Shown: positions 10,085 to 17,513, counted from the first letter of the stretch. The stretch: DNA of 64,000 nucleotides from an uncultured Nitrospirales bacterium (GCA_951812745.1 OX638327.1:1054001-1118000); one strand, 5' to 3'. Translations and numbers: made by a program. The notes: generated from the sequence alone by a model not told the origin.

Positions 10085-10104
10085 GCGGCGCCATCTCATG
10101 GCGC
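10085..10104 (+). repeat. Left boundary palindromic repeat of the Argonaute island
   Basis: The 20-mer GCGGCGCCATCTCATGGCGC, itself a 7-bp hairpin (GCGCCAT-CTC-ATGGCGC). An identical copy in reverse orientation lies at 16753-16772. The two bracket the whole caspase-like/Argonaute/HicB block. They may be island end repeats or just members of a REP-like family; a related shorter palindrome sits at 10890. Confidence 0.8.
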
Positions 10105-10114
10105 TTTCCAGGAC

Positions 10115-10768
10115 TCACCGAAAAGAGTATTTGATGCCCAAAGGTTTTTTGAAGGACTCATACGTACTTTCCAACATTTTTCTGATTGTCTTTTTTGCCT
10201 TGGACTCAGTTTCTCGCGTACTTCTCCGGGCACGTCTTCGAGAGAATACATCCTCTTGGAATACATCATTTTGCTGAAAGTGGAGTAGTAAGGCGAGAAT
10301 GAAGACCGATGAATCAACCCATTCAGCGCCTTTTGTAAATCCTATCGTGGCCAATGAACCAGATGCTCTACGAAACGATTCTATATTTCTCCCAATTTCA
10401 CATGCATCCAGAACAATAATGGTGCGTCCAAGTTTTTCCTTTAGACGTCGGATATCCTTACTAATGTTGATACTTCCGTCAAACGCATCGAGTTCTCGTC
10501 GGTTTTTGTTCTCGTTGAGAAGTGTGTGGGAACCATGAGCACTAAGGATTATGACATTGAGACCCTTCCGGTTACATCCGAGATCGACAAATTTTTCAAT
10601 GTCCTCCAGATAGGTAGTAGATACCAAAGGGCGCTGGATTATCCGAATAGGTCGAGTCTCAATACGAAGCAACGTTTCAGCTGAGGCATATATGTCACGT
10701 GTTGCCTGAGTTTCTTCGATCTTGGTAGACCAGGGAGCTTCAAGAATCAGAATTTTCTCGTTGGCCAT
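10115..10768 (-). CDS. Caspase/CHAT-like cysteine peptidase candidate
   Basis: A 217-residue protein, ATG at 10768 with a clear GGAG ribosome site. The sequence VIILSAHGSH places a histidine at position 78 (H-G) after a beta strand, and TIIVLDACEIG places a cysteine at 123 after another. This is the His-Gly ... Asp-Ala-Cys pattern of caspase-fold (clan CD) peptidases. The C-terminus is strongly basic (SRRRARRSTRETESKAKK). Caspase-like proteins are known effectors in several bacterial immune systems. It is divergent from the XRE-nuclease-Argonaute operon with about 290 bases between the starts, inside the same inverted-repeat-bounded block. Membership of the Argonaute system is inference; the substrate is unknown. 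Confidence 0.62.
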   Translation of the reverse strand: MANEKILILEAPWSTKIEETQATRDIYASAETLLRIETRPIRIIQRPLVSTTYLEDIEKFVDLGCNRKGLNVIILSAHGSHTLLNENKNRRELDAFDGSINISKDIRRLKEKLGRTIIVLDACEIGRNIESFRRASGSLATIGFTKGAEWVDSSVFILALLLHFQQNDVFQEDVFSRRRARRSTRETESKAKKTIRKMLESTYESFKKPLGIKYSFR

Positions 10769-10809
10769 AGCTTTGTTTCTCCTTTTTTGGGGCTACGTTC
10801 AATCCATGA

Positions 10810-10837
10810 AGTATAGCTCATGGTGAACAGCTTCCAA
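10810..10837 (-). promoter_or_regulatory. Predicted promoter of the caspase-like gene
   Basis: On the minus strand, TTGGAA (10837-10832) and TATACT (10815-10810) are separated by 16 bases. They lie about 41 bases upstream of the start at 10768, ahead of its AGGAG site. Both boxes differ slightly from the sigma-70 consensus. Seen in sequence only. Confidence 0.5.
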
Positions 10838-10889
10838 CTATTGGAGCGGCGGGATCGCATCCCGTCGCTTCTCCCTCTGCTTCATACAT

Positions 10890-10906
10890 GCGTCATCTCA
10901 TGACGG
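10890..10906. repeat. Short palindrome related to the island boundary repeats
   Basis: GCGTCATCTCATGACGG, a 6-7-bp hairpin around CTC, resembling the boundary 20-mers at 10085 and 16753 but with GTCAT in place of GCCAT. It lies between the divergent caspase-like and XRE genes. Confidence 0.6.
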
Positions 10907-11019
10907 GCTTTCTTCATACCCCCTTGAAGAGTAGTCACGGCCACCAAAGGCCGATATTCGTGGTAGGGCGCCTGGAGGCCGCACAAGGCCTACCCTTCGG
11001 TCATCTTCAAGAGCAGTGC

Positions 11020-11048
11020 TTGACAAATTTAGCATTGTTAAATACAAT
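11020..11048 (+). promoter_or_regulatory. Near-consensus promoter with overlapping inverted repeat for the Argonaute operon
   Basis: TTGACA (11020-11025), exactly 17 bases, then TACAAT (11043-11048). The box ends 7 bases before the ATG at 11056, so the transcript probably begins at or next to the start codon. The -10 region overlaps an inverted repeat, ATTGT-TAAAT-ACAAT (about 11034-11048), and the direct repeat TTAGCATT occurs on both sides. These are plausible operator elements for the XRE protein encoded immediately downstream. Strong promoter score is seen; autoregulation is inferred. Confidence 0.78.
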
Positions 11049-11055
11049 TAGCATT

Positions 11056-11415
11056 ATGTCGAATATCAAATATGATCTTGGTATCTTTCTGGCCTCAGCG
11101 CGAAACAAACTGGGATTGACGCTACGCGCCGTTGAAGAAGAAACAGGAATATCAAACGCCTATTTGAGTCAATTAGAGCATGGGAAAATAAAAACTCCGG
11201 CGCCACAGAATTTATACAAGCTGTCGGAGATATACCATATACCTTATGAGCTTTTGATGGAACTCGCTGGTTATCCGGTCCCGGAGACTCAATCTGCCGA
11301 ATCTCGATCCCCTATCGACACCTTTGCAGCTCGGGTTGGTATAGTTTCTGAGGAAGAAGAGGAGGCGCTTGTCGAATATTTGCAATTCATCAGGTCACGA
11401 AAGCGGAGACGCTAA
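11056..11415 (+). CDS. XRE-family HTH regulator of the Argonaute operon
   Basis: A 119-residue protein beginning MSNIKYDLG. A helix-turn-helix of the XRE/Cro type covers about residues 8-62 (RNKLGLTLRAVEEETGISNAYLSQLEHGKIKTPAPQNLYKLSEIY). A Pro-rich linker and a Glu-rich helix (EEEEEALVEYLQFI) follow, with a basic end. The frame is open back to 10888, but the start at 11056 sits correctly 7 bases after the strong -10 box, so the upstream part is noncoding. The TAATG overlap with the nuclease gene implies coupled translation. It likely represses or tunes the operon through the palindrome in the promoter. Confidence 0.88.
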   Translation: MSNIKYDLGIFLASARNKLGLTLRAVEEETGISNAYLSQLEHGKIKTPAPQNLYKLSEIYHIPYELLMELAGYPVPETQSAESRSPIDTFAARVGIVSEEEEEALVEYLQFIRSRKRRR

Positions 11416-12356
11416 TGCGGTGGTCTTATTCAGCCAGCCGCTCGTTTCGTCAGTGTCAGCGGCAATGGTTTTTCAAGAACAGAGCTGCAAACGCTAGGGC
11501 TAAGGATCCGTTCCAGAAGCGGGCCTACTTGCTTAGTAAGCTCCAAAGTATAAGCGCCTGGCGCGGCAAGATCGTAGATGACGTGATATCAGAGACGATC
11601 ATTCCAAACCTCAATCGTGGCTTCTTTATCACATTGGCAGCAGCAAAGACGCGCGCGCGGGACTTGTTCAATCGGCAGCTTGCCTATGCCAAGCGTCATC
11701 CAATCACTGATTTGACATTGCAAGTATCTAAGGAGGGAGATGATTTCGCGGTCTTTCATGCCATGGAATATGAGGGCGAACTTCCAGAACAGGAAATCGA
11801 ACAAGCGTGGTGTGAGGTCGAAACCGCTCTAGTCAACCTGTTCTCATTGGAAGATATTAAACGCATCCTGAAGTCATCAGATTACATCGTCGCACAGCGT
11901 GCTCTTCAGTTCACGCTAATGGATGACGTGACGGTACTCGCCTATCCAGACGTGATTGCGTTTCGGGATGATGCTCCTCCGGCGATCATTGACTGGAAGG
12001 TTCATGCATTCGGCATGAATGATGCTTGGTTGCAATTGGCGATTTACGCAATTGCACTCAGCCGCTGCAAGCCGCATGCGGATTTTCCAAGAGGCTTTGA
12101 AACGCAGCCTCAAGAGATAACACTCTATGAAGTCCAACTGCTGACCAACGTCGTGCGGAAGCACTCGCTTGAGAAAGAACAAATGATAGAGGCAGAAGAA
12201 TATATGATCAGCTCTGCCTACGAGATTGCCTGTCTGACTGAAGGCAGAAAATACGCTGATTTGAATGTCGAAGATTTTCGGACCGCCGTTTACGAGGAAG
12301 CGTGTCAACGCTGTGCATTCCGCGCCATTTGCTGGGAGAAGTCACATGTCTATTGA
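11415..12356 (+). CDS. Cas4-like PD-(D/E)XK nuclease with four-Cys Fe-S motif
   Basis: A 313-residue protein. It opens with SYSASRSFRQCQRQWFFKN, the Cas4/RecB/AddB nuclease entry motif with Cys14. The catalytic core reads YPDVIAF (Asp179) and then IIDWKVHA (Asp193-Trp-Lys195), the D...(D/E)XK signature. The C-terminus has C297-x2-C300-x5-C306, which with Cys14 matches the 4Fe-4S cage of Cas4-type nucleases. Such enzymes process DNA ends, and in CRISPR systems they trim spacers. Here the gene overlaps the XRE gene (TAATG) and the Argonaute gene (11 bases). A role in generating or consuming guide or target DNA for Argonaute is a reasonable inference; no cas1 or cas2 is nearby. Confidence 0.85.
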   Translation: MRWSYSASRSFRQCQRQWFFKNRAANARAKDPFQKRAYLLSKLQSISAWRGKIVDDVISETIIPNLNRGFFITLAAAKTRARDLFNRQLAYAKRHPITDLTLQVSKEGDDFAVFHAMEYEGELPEQEIEQAWCEVETALVNLFSLEDIKRILKSSDYIVAQRALQFTLMDDVTVLAYPDVIAFRDDAPPAIIDWKVHAFGMNDAWLQLAIYAIALSRCKPHADFPRGFETQPQEITLYEVQLLTNVVRKHSLEKEQMIEAEEYMISSAYEIACLTEGRKYADLNVEDFRTAVYEEACQRCAFRAICWEKSHVY

Positions 12357-14721
12357 AACGAATTGCTTTCGCATTGACGGCCTAGACGCACTAAGTACAA
12401 CATACAGGCTGCACCAGATCACCGGCCTGCGCCGAGATGATCCAGCTTATTATAGCAATTTGGAACGACTCGTTCGGCGGTTGAGCTTTCAGATGAAAGC
12501 GCCGGTTACGACCTACGACAAGAAAGGCGAAACCTTCTTGGTCGTCCCCATCGAGTCAAGAGAACCGCCAGATCACGTTATGCTTGTAGGGGTTGTTGCC
12601 GTATTGAAAGACACCGGAGATGTGATTAGTCTCGATTTCACAGAGGCCCATCCAGAATTCAATCCCGTTCGACTACGCTTCCTTCAGTTCATCTTTCAGG
12701 GTGCACTCTGGAAAGATTCTCGCCTCTGGCAGCCAGGAGCAGGGCAGCCGTTCTTTTTTAAGAAACCGGCGAAACAGCTTGGTGCAATCGACCTCTATGA
12801 AGGCTTCGCCATGCGAGTCGCGCTACACCCAGAAGGTGGTTTCGGGCTCATCGTCGATCTACGCCGGAAACTTGTCTCAAGGTCATCGCTGCCGGCATCC
12901 CCCACACGCGAATACATTAACGCACTTAAAGGTCGGTCGTGTGTCTATAAAATGGGGCACAACTGGTTCGAGGTCACTCTCGACGGGCTCGCCGACTTGA
13001 ACATCGGCACACCTTCGATAGAACTTGAGGGAGAAGCAGTTAGTTTGATCGATTATCTACACAGAGCATCTCGGAAACCCGTGCCCGATTCAATCGCGAA
13101 CCTCTCGCCTGACGGTGCTGCCATTTACTATCGGACGAACGGACCGAAACAACGTTCAGCGCCAGCAGCACTGTGCCATCTAATCGAAGACACTCATGGC
13201 CAAGACGGCGCAAAGTATCAACCCGAGACCGTTATCGGTCCCCAAGATCGATATGAGCAGATCAATCGACTTGTCAGAATGTTTCTGAGGCAGGTGTCAG
13301 TTGGAAACGTCACGCTTTCGGTTTCAAAACAGGCGAGATACAGAAGGATAGAGCCGTTCCGAGTGCCCGCTTTGCGGTTTGGCAACGATAAGACGCTTTC
13401 GCTCGACGGAAGTGAGGGCGACGTAGGCTCCGCTCTTAAAAATTATGGACGAAGCAGGCTGACGCTCTTGAAAGATAAAGACGCAGGTTTCTTTGAACAG
13501 AGTCTCCTTGATCGACAATATCTTGTGCTGCCCAAGAGTGTCGAGAATAGCTATAGCTCGCAGTTTCTCAAGGACCTCAAGGAGCAGGTTGCTGAACTCT
13601 ATCCCAAAGGTGGGACCTACGATCCTGAAATTATTGCCTATGATGACCTCAATGGCCACCGGGATTTTGTCGGTCAGGCCCGTGCAATTAAAAAGGCCTT
13701 AGAGGCCGCCAACGTTAAGCCAAGCTACGCGCTCGTGATGGTACACCGCTATGCTCGTCGCCCAAGGTCATCAGATCAATTGGCTGCGTGGACGGTGAAG
13801 GAGTTTCCTCGTCTGTTTGGCCTCAATGCAGCCGTAATCCATACGGAGATGTCAAAGAAAACTTACACCAGTGTGACCTGTGAAGGCCAGACACGTTACG
13901 TCATAAAGGATGGTGGACATAAACGTTTCTCTGGCTATCTGCGTAATGTCGCTCTTAACAAAATACTTCTCACCAATGGGAAATGGCCGTTTATCCTCGA
14001 TACACCCCTATATGCTGATGTGGTGATCGGGATCGACGTGAAGAATAACACTGCCGCTTTCACCCTGATTGCCGATGGCGGAAAGATCGTCAGATTCTCC
14101 ACGAGTCCGTCGCGGCAAAAGGAGCAATTGCTCAAAAACCAAGTTGCACAGTTCGTGAGCGATCTCGTCCGGAAAGAAAAGCCCTATCTTAAACAACAAC
14201 CGAAGCAGGTCGTCATCCATCGCGACGGACGCACTTGGCCTTCGGAAATTGAAGGGCTCAAGGAGGCGTGTGAAAGTCTTGCGGAAGATGGTCATCTCGA
14301 TGAGGCTTGGCAACTCACCGTCGTTGAGGTATCCAAGTCCGCGCCAGCACCTCTGCGGTTGTTCGATGTGAAGCCGTCCAGAAGCGGACAAGGGCTCTAT
14401 GTTGAAAATCCAATGGGCGGCACATGGATACAAACCGCTTCAGACGAGGGCTACGTCAGTACCACAGGGCGTCCCTTTCAAATTCCAGGTACGGCCAACC
14501 CCCTACATATCCGACGGGCCTCTGGCGCTATGCCGATAGAACAATGTTTATCAGATGTTTTTTTACTTAGCTGTTTGACTTGGACTAGGCCAGAAGGCGC
14601 GATGCGTCTGCCGATTTCAATCAAGCTTTGCGACCGTAGCTTATTCGACGAAGCGGCTGAATACGATCAAAACGCGATTGATTTTGAAACCAACGACAAA
14701 CAGCAGGAGGGCATAATATGA
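12346..14721 (+). CDS. ago: Prokaryotic Argonaute, long form with apparent DEDD catalytic tetrad
   Basis: A 791-residue protein beginning MSIETNCFRIDG; an open extension upstream to 12265 overlaps the nuclease gene and is discarded. The N-terminal and PAZ-like parts cover about residues 1-330, with a segment resembling PAZ (CVYKMGHNWFEVTLDGL ... AAIYYRTNG). A MID-like part covers about 420-540. The PIWI domain begins near YADVVIGIDVKNN. Candidate catalytic residues are Asp564 (GIDVKN), Glu593 (RQKEQL), Asp627 (HRDGR) and Asp763 (LPISIKLCDRS). Their spacing (29, 34, 136) resembles catalytically active long Argonautes. Known members use small guide nucleic acids to cut invading DNA or RNA. The ATGA junction with the next gene implies coupled translation. 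Guide type and target are unknown. Confidence 0.9.
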   Translation: MSIETNCFRIDGLDALSTTYRLHQITGLRRDDPAYYSNLERLVRRLSFQMKAPVTTYDKKGETFLVVPIESREPPDHVMLVGVVAVLKDTGDVISLDFTEAHPEFNPVRLRFLQFIFQGALWKDSRLWQPGAGQPFFFKKPAKQLGAIDLYEGFAMRVALHPEGGFGLIVDLRRKLVSRSSLPASPTREYINALKGRSCVYKMGHNWFEVTLDGLADLNIGTPSIELEGEAVSLIDYLHRASRKPVPDSIANLSPDGAAIYYRTNGPKQRSAPAALCHLIEDTHGQDGAKYQPETVIGPQDRYEQINRLVRMFLRQVSVGNVTLSVSKQARYRRIEPFRVPALRFGNDKTLSLDGSEGDVGSALKNYGRSRLTLLKDKDAGFFEQSLLDRQYLVLPKSVENSYSSQFLKDLKEQVAELYPKGGTYDPEIIAYDDLNGHRDFVGQARAIKKALEAANVKPSYALVMVHRYARRPRSSDQLAAWTVKEFPRLFGLNAAVIHTEMSKKTYTSVTCEGQTRYVIKDGGHKRFSGYLRNVALNKILLTNGKWPFILDTPLYADVVIGIDVKNNTAAFTLIADGGKIVRFSTSPSRQKEQLLKNQVAQFVSDLVRKEKPYLKQQPKQVVIHRDGRTWPSEIEGLKEACESLAEDGHLDEAWQLTVVEVSKSAPAPLRLFDVKPSRSGQGLYVENPMGGTWIQTASDEGYVSTTGRPFQIPGTANPLHIRRASGAMPIEQCLSDVFLLSCLTWTRPEGAMRLPISIKLCDRSLFDEAAEYDQNAIDFETNDKQQEGII

Positions 14722-15083
14722 GCGATTTGAGTTTACTTACAGGCGTTTACGCTGATGTCGAGTCATACGGTGCCCTGCTAGACAGAGTAATTGAACGGCT
14801 GGGACGGGGACAGGCCGATCCAGCTGATCCGGATCAGAAGAAGTTGGCGCAACTCCTCGTTGATGCGAGCGATCAAGGCTTAGAATCTCAGTCGATCGAG
14901 GCATTAACTCTGGACAGTTTGCTGAGGGCAAGTACGGGCGAACCTTTAGCAAACTTGCAACAACTCGGCGAACGGCTTCAGCACGGTGATGTCGATCAGT
15001 CGTACCTAAAACAGCTTGAAAAACTCGCCCAAGGATTGGAACAGGAACGGGCAGATATAGCCCGCCGACTTCGGGGGCGTTGA
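14718..15083 (+). CDS. Small helical protein of the Argonaute operon
   Basis: A 121-residue, mainly helical, acidic-to-neutral protein with no cysteine-rich or catalytic motif. Two stretches (residues 18-70 and 75-118) are rich in Leu, Gln and Glu and look like helical hairpins or short coiled coils. It starts at the ATGA overlapping the Argonaute stop, with GGAGG just upstream, and its own stop overlaps the next start as TGATG. The tight overlaps suggest a subunit made in fixed ratio with Argonaute and the metalloprotease-like protein. I do not recognise the family; an adaptor role is inference. Confidence 0.72.
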   Translation: MSDLSLLTGVYADVESYGALLDRVIERLGRGQADPADPDQKKLAQLLVDASDQGLESQSIEALTLDSLLRASTGEPLANLQQLGERLQHGDVDQSYLKQLEKLAQGLEQERADIARRLRGR

Positions 15084-16234
15084 TGGTAGAGAAGTATTTG
15101 ATTGGGTCGATTGGCCAATCACTGGAGCGGGCACGGCAGTTGCGCCAAATTGTACAGGGACCGTATCCACGTGAATATGATGGCTTGCGACAAATTTGCT
15201 TGACGCAACTCGACGAAACGCAGGCTATTCTTCGACGCTTGGTCGAGGAGACTGTTGTCGACACTGCGTTACAGACACCTCGGCGTGTCAGAGAATTCAA
15301 ACGTGTAGTGAGACAACTCAACGCTGTTGAAAGCATTGGCGTATTTGCCCTTAGCAGAACGAACCCAGATGATCATTTTCTCAACCGGCTTGTTACGGGT
15401 GTCTGTAGAGAAATCGTCTATCCTTTACTCTCTCCGACTATCAGCCATATGTCTCAGGACTATTTTCATACCTATGTCGAATTTAATTTGCTATGTGTAC
15501 CCTTAATTGAGAGTCGATTTCTCCTTCATTTGTCTGACATTTATCACGAACTTTGTCACCTATTTCATCAGAAGCAGAATGTCGATTTGCCGGCGCTTGA
15601 ATCGTATCATGCCGCTTACAAGCGAAGCCGGTTCAAGATCGTGAGACATTTCCACTATAAAACCGTGGCCGCGCAACGTGTGCACAAACCGGAAGGTATG
15701 CTCTATCAACTCCAGCTATGGCGCACATGTTGGGACAAATTCTGGATGCAAGAGTTTTTCTGCGATTTGTTCGGTGTACTGATAGCAGGGCCAGCGTTTG
15801 CTTGGTCTCACTATCACCTTTGCGTCAAACGTGGCGGCGATCCCTATGAGACGCCGCTGATATTCGAGTCAACGCATCCATCAGATGATGCACGAATGTG
15901 TGCGGTGCTGATGATGTTAAGCAGGATTGGCTTCGATGCAGAAATGAGGCAGATCAAGAAAGCTTGGCGGGATTTTGTCGAGGTTATGGGCTACGATCCA
16001 GCACCTGAATATCAGCAGTGTTACCCGGAAAACTTGCTTTCTGAAATCGTCTCGACGGCACAGGAAGGCATCGAAGGGACTGGTGTGGTCACAACAAAGC
16101 CGGGAGTGCTGACGCCGATCGTCAGTCTTCTCAACTCCGCATGGCAGGAATTTTGGCGAGCACCGGAAGGCTATCAGGTTTGGGAGGCGACAAAATTTCA
16201 GAGGTTGCGTGCGTCTGTTAACGCTACGCATTGA
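15083..16234 (+). CDS. HEXXH protein, putative zinc metallopeptidase of the Argonaute operon
   Basis: A 383-residue protein from the ATG at 15083; a TTG at 15080 would add only one residue. The centre carries YHELCHLFHQ (His155-Glu-Leu-Cys-His159), the HEXXH zinc site. It is followed about 65 residues later by MQEFFCDLFGVLIAG, which has Glu224 and Asp228 in a helix, the usual position for the third zinc ligand of gluzincin-type peptidases. The N-terminal 140 residues are helical and unfamiliar. There is no signal peptide or membrane segment, so it acts in the cytosol. It is the fourth downstream member of the overlapping operon. Possible jobs are cleaving a regulator or toxin after Argonaute senses a target; this is a hypothesis. 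Confidence 0.72.
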   Translation: MVEKYLIGSIGQSLERARQLRQIVQGPYPREYDGLRQICLTQLDETQAILRRLVEETVVDTALQTPRRVREFKRVVRQLNAVESIGVFALSRTNPDDHFLNRLVTGVCREIVYPLLSPTISHMSQDYFHTYVEFNLLCVPLIESRFLLHLSDIYHELCHLFHQKQNVDLPALESYHAAYKRSRFKIVRHFHYKTVAAQRVHKPEGMLYQLQLWRTCWDKFWMQEFFCDLFGVLIAGPAFAWSHYHLCVKRGGDPYETPLIFESTHPSDDARMCAVLMMLSRIGFDAEMRQIKKAWRDFVEVMGYDPAPEYQQCYPENLLSEIVSTAQEGIEGTGVVTTKPGVLTPIVSLLNSAWQEFWRAPEGYQVWEATKFQRLRASVNATH

Positions 16235-16250
16235 TTCTCGACAGACAAGT

Positions 16251-16679
16251 ATGCGTTTTATTTATCCTGCACGGTTTCAGCCGGATAGCACGGGCGAGAT
16301 CATTGTTTCGTTCCGTGACCTGCCTGAATGTCTCACTTCCGGTTCCAACAGAACCGATGCACAGGCTGCAGCCGCTGATACCTTAGAAGAAGCGATCGCG
16401 GGGCGCATCGACGACGGTGAGGAAATTCCGATGCCAAGTCCCCGATATGCTGATGAGCACCTAATTGCCGTCCCCGCAGATATGGCGGCTAAAGCCGCGC
16501 TTGTCCTCGCGTTCCGCAAAAGCGGGTTGTCTCGCGTGGCCCTGGCTCAGCGTTTCGGGGTTGACGACAAAGTGATCCGCCGCATGCTTGATCCGCGCCA
16601 TGGGACCGCGACAACCCGCATTCATAAGGCCCTGCGGGTGCTCGGTCGTGAGCTGATCGTGGAGTCGCGCGCTACCTGA
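16251..16679 (+). CDS. hicB: HicB-type antitoxin, apparently without HicA
   Basis: A 142-residue protein from the ATG at 16251. The N-terminal half is a HicB partial RNase-H-like fold (MRFIYPARFQPD ... IIVSFRDLPECLTSG ... EEAIAGRIDDGEEIP). The C-terminal half is an HTH (GLSRVALAQRFGVDDKVIRRMLD). HicB proteins neutralise the HicA mRNA interferase and repress their own operon. No small double-stranded-RNA-binding HicA frame is visible in the short gaps on either side. Its start is 16 bases after the metallopeptidase stop. It could be an orphan regulator captured with the island. Confidence 0.85.
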   Translation: MRFIYPARFQPDSTGEIIVSFRDLPECLTSGSNRTDAQAAAADTLEEAIAGRIDDGEEIPMPSPRYADEHLIAVPADMAAKAALVLAFRKSGLSRVALAQRFGVDDKVIRRMLDPRHGTATTRIHKALRVLGRELIVESRAT

Positions 16680-16694
16680 AGGGTTCAGTTAGAC

Positions 16695-16728
16695 TGTCGG
16701 GTTACGCCTTCGGCTGACACGACCTACG
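16695..16728. repeat. GTCGGGTTACGCC/GGCTGAC-type palindromic repeat
   Basis: TGTCGGGTTACGCCTTCGG followed by CTGACACGACCTAC, a 34-bp imperfect palindrome after the hicB stop. Relatives occur at 42.2, 49.0-49.2 and 59.7 kb, marking an interspersed REP-like family of this genome. Confidence 0.75.
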
Positions 16729-16752
16729 GGACCAGGACATCACCAACAGAAG

Positions 16753-16772
16753 GCGCCATGAGATGGCGCCGC
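16753..16772 (-). repeat. Right boundary palindromic repeat of the Argonaute island
   Basis: GCGCCATGAGATGGCGCCGC, the exact reverse complement (20 of 20) of the left boundary copy at 10085-10104. With that copy it forms terminal inverted repeats about 6.7 kb apart. Confidence 0.8.
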
Positions 16773-16782
16773 TACATTCTGT

Positions 16783-16819
16783 CCCCCTCACCCTGCCCTC
16801 TCCCGCCAAGGGAGAGGGT
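16783..16819. repeat. CCCTCACCCTGCCCTCTCCC-type palindromic repeat
   Basis: The inverted arms CCTCTCCCGCC and GGGAGAGG flank a short loop just beyond the response-regulator stop codon. A copy of the dispersed family seen at 2412, 42241, 49021 and the window end. It could form a terminator-like hairpin for the gene ending at 16821. Confidence 0.7.
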
Positions 16820-16820
16820 T

Positions 16821-17513
16821 CTATTTATCAAAAGGATGGTCGGGGTGCGGTTCGAGTTCGATGATGCCTTTTCGGATGGCTAAAATCGCGGCTTGCGTGC
16901 GATCATAGACGTGGAGTTTGTGGAAGATGTTGCGGACGTGATTTTTCACGGTTTTCTCGCTGAGATCCAACACGTTGGCAATTTCCTTGTTGGTCTTCCC
17001 ATCCGCCACCAAGCGCAGGACCGTAATCTCGCGCTCCGTGAGATCGTGTTCCAGTAAAGACTTCTTTTTGCCTTTACCTTCGGCCAGCAAGGAAAATTCG
17101 GTTAAAATCTTGCTCGCCACCGACGGATGGATCAGCGATTCACCACGGAAAATGGCATGAATAGCCGCGATGATTTCCGTGGAATCCGAGTCTTTGAGGA
17201 GATAGCCCGTGGCCCCGGCCCGGACCAGGTCGAAAATATATTGATGATCCTCATACATCGTCAGGGCAATAATCCCGATATGCGGCATCTCCCGTTTAAT
17301 GATCCGTGTGGCTTCCACGCCCGTCATACCCGGCATGCTCACGTCCATGAGGATCACGTCGGGCAGCAATTGTCTGGCTTTTTCCACGGATTCGCCGCCA
17401 TCCTTGGCTTCTCCGACAATTTGGATGTCTTCTTTGGTCTCGAGAATAGCGGACAGCCCCTCGCGCACGACACGATGATCATCCGTAATCAACACCTTAA
17501 TTTTTTTTGCCAT
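16821..17513 (-). CDS. NarL/LuxR-family response regulator
   Basis: A 230-residue two-component regulator. The receiver (about 1-120) has the acidic pocket DD at 11-12, the phospho-acceptor Asp57 in ILMDVSMPG and the conserved Lys in YLLKDSD. The C-terminal LuxR-type HTH (about 157-215) reads LTEREITVLRLVADGKTNKEIANVLDLSEKTVKNHVRNIFHKL. It is encoded directly after the histidine kinase, overlapping it by 17 bases, so the two form a cognate pair with coupled translation. The regulated genes are not evident from this window; the nrdR-glyA-rplI genes lie upstream on the same strand. Confidence 0.94.
   Translation of the reverse strand: MAKKIKVLITDDHRVVREGLSAILETKEDIQIVGEAKDGGESVEKARQLLPDVILMDVSMPGMTGVEATRIIKREMPHIGIIALTMYEDHQYIFDLVRAGATGYLLKDSDSTEIIAAIHAIFRGESLIHPSVASKILTEFSLLAEGKGKKKSLLEHDLTEREITVLRLVADGKTNKEIANVLDLSEKTVKNHVRNIFHKLHVYDRTQAAILAIRKGIIELEPHPDHPFDK

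Noticed and set aside
10888-11055. Longer N-terminus for the XRE regulator
   Set aside because: The strong promoter lies inside this segment, so it cannot be translated from that promoter; the ATG at 11056 is used instead.
11415-12356. CRISPR adaptation module suggested by the Cas4-like protein
   Set aside because: No cas1, cas2 or repeat-spacer array is seen anywhere in the window; the gene belongs to the Argonaute operon instead.
12346-14721. Short, inactive Argonaute paired with a separate effector
   Set aside because: Length, a PAZ-like segment and the four acidic residues indicate the long, catalytically equipped class.
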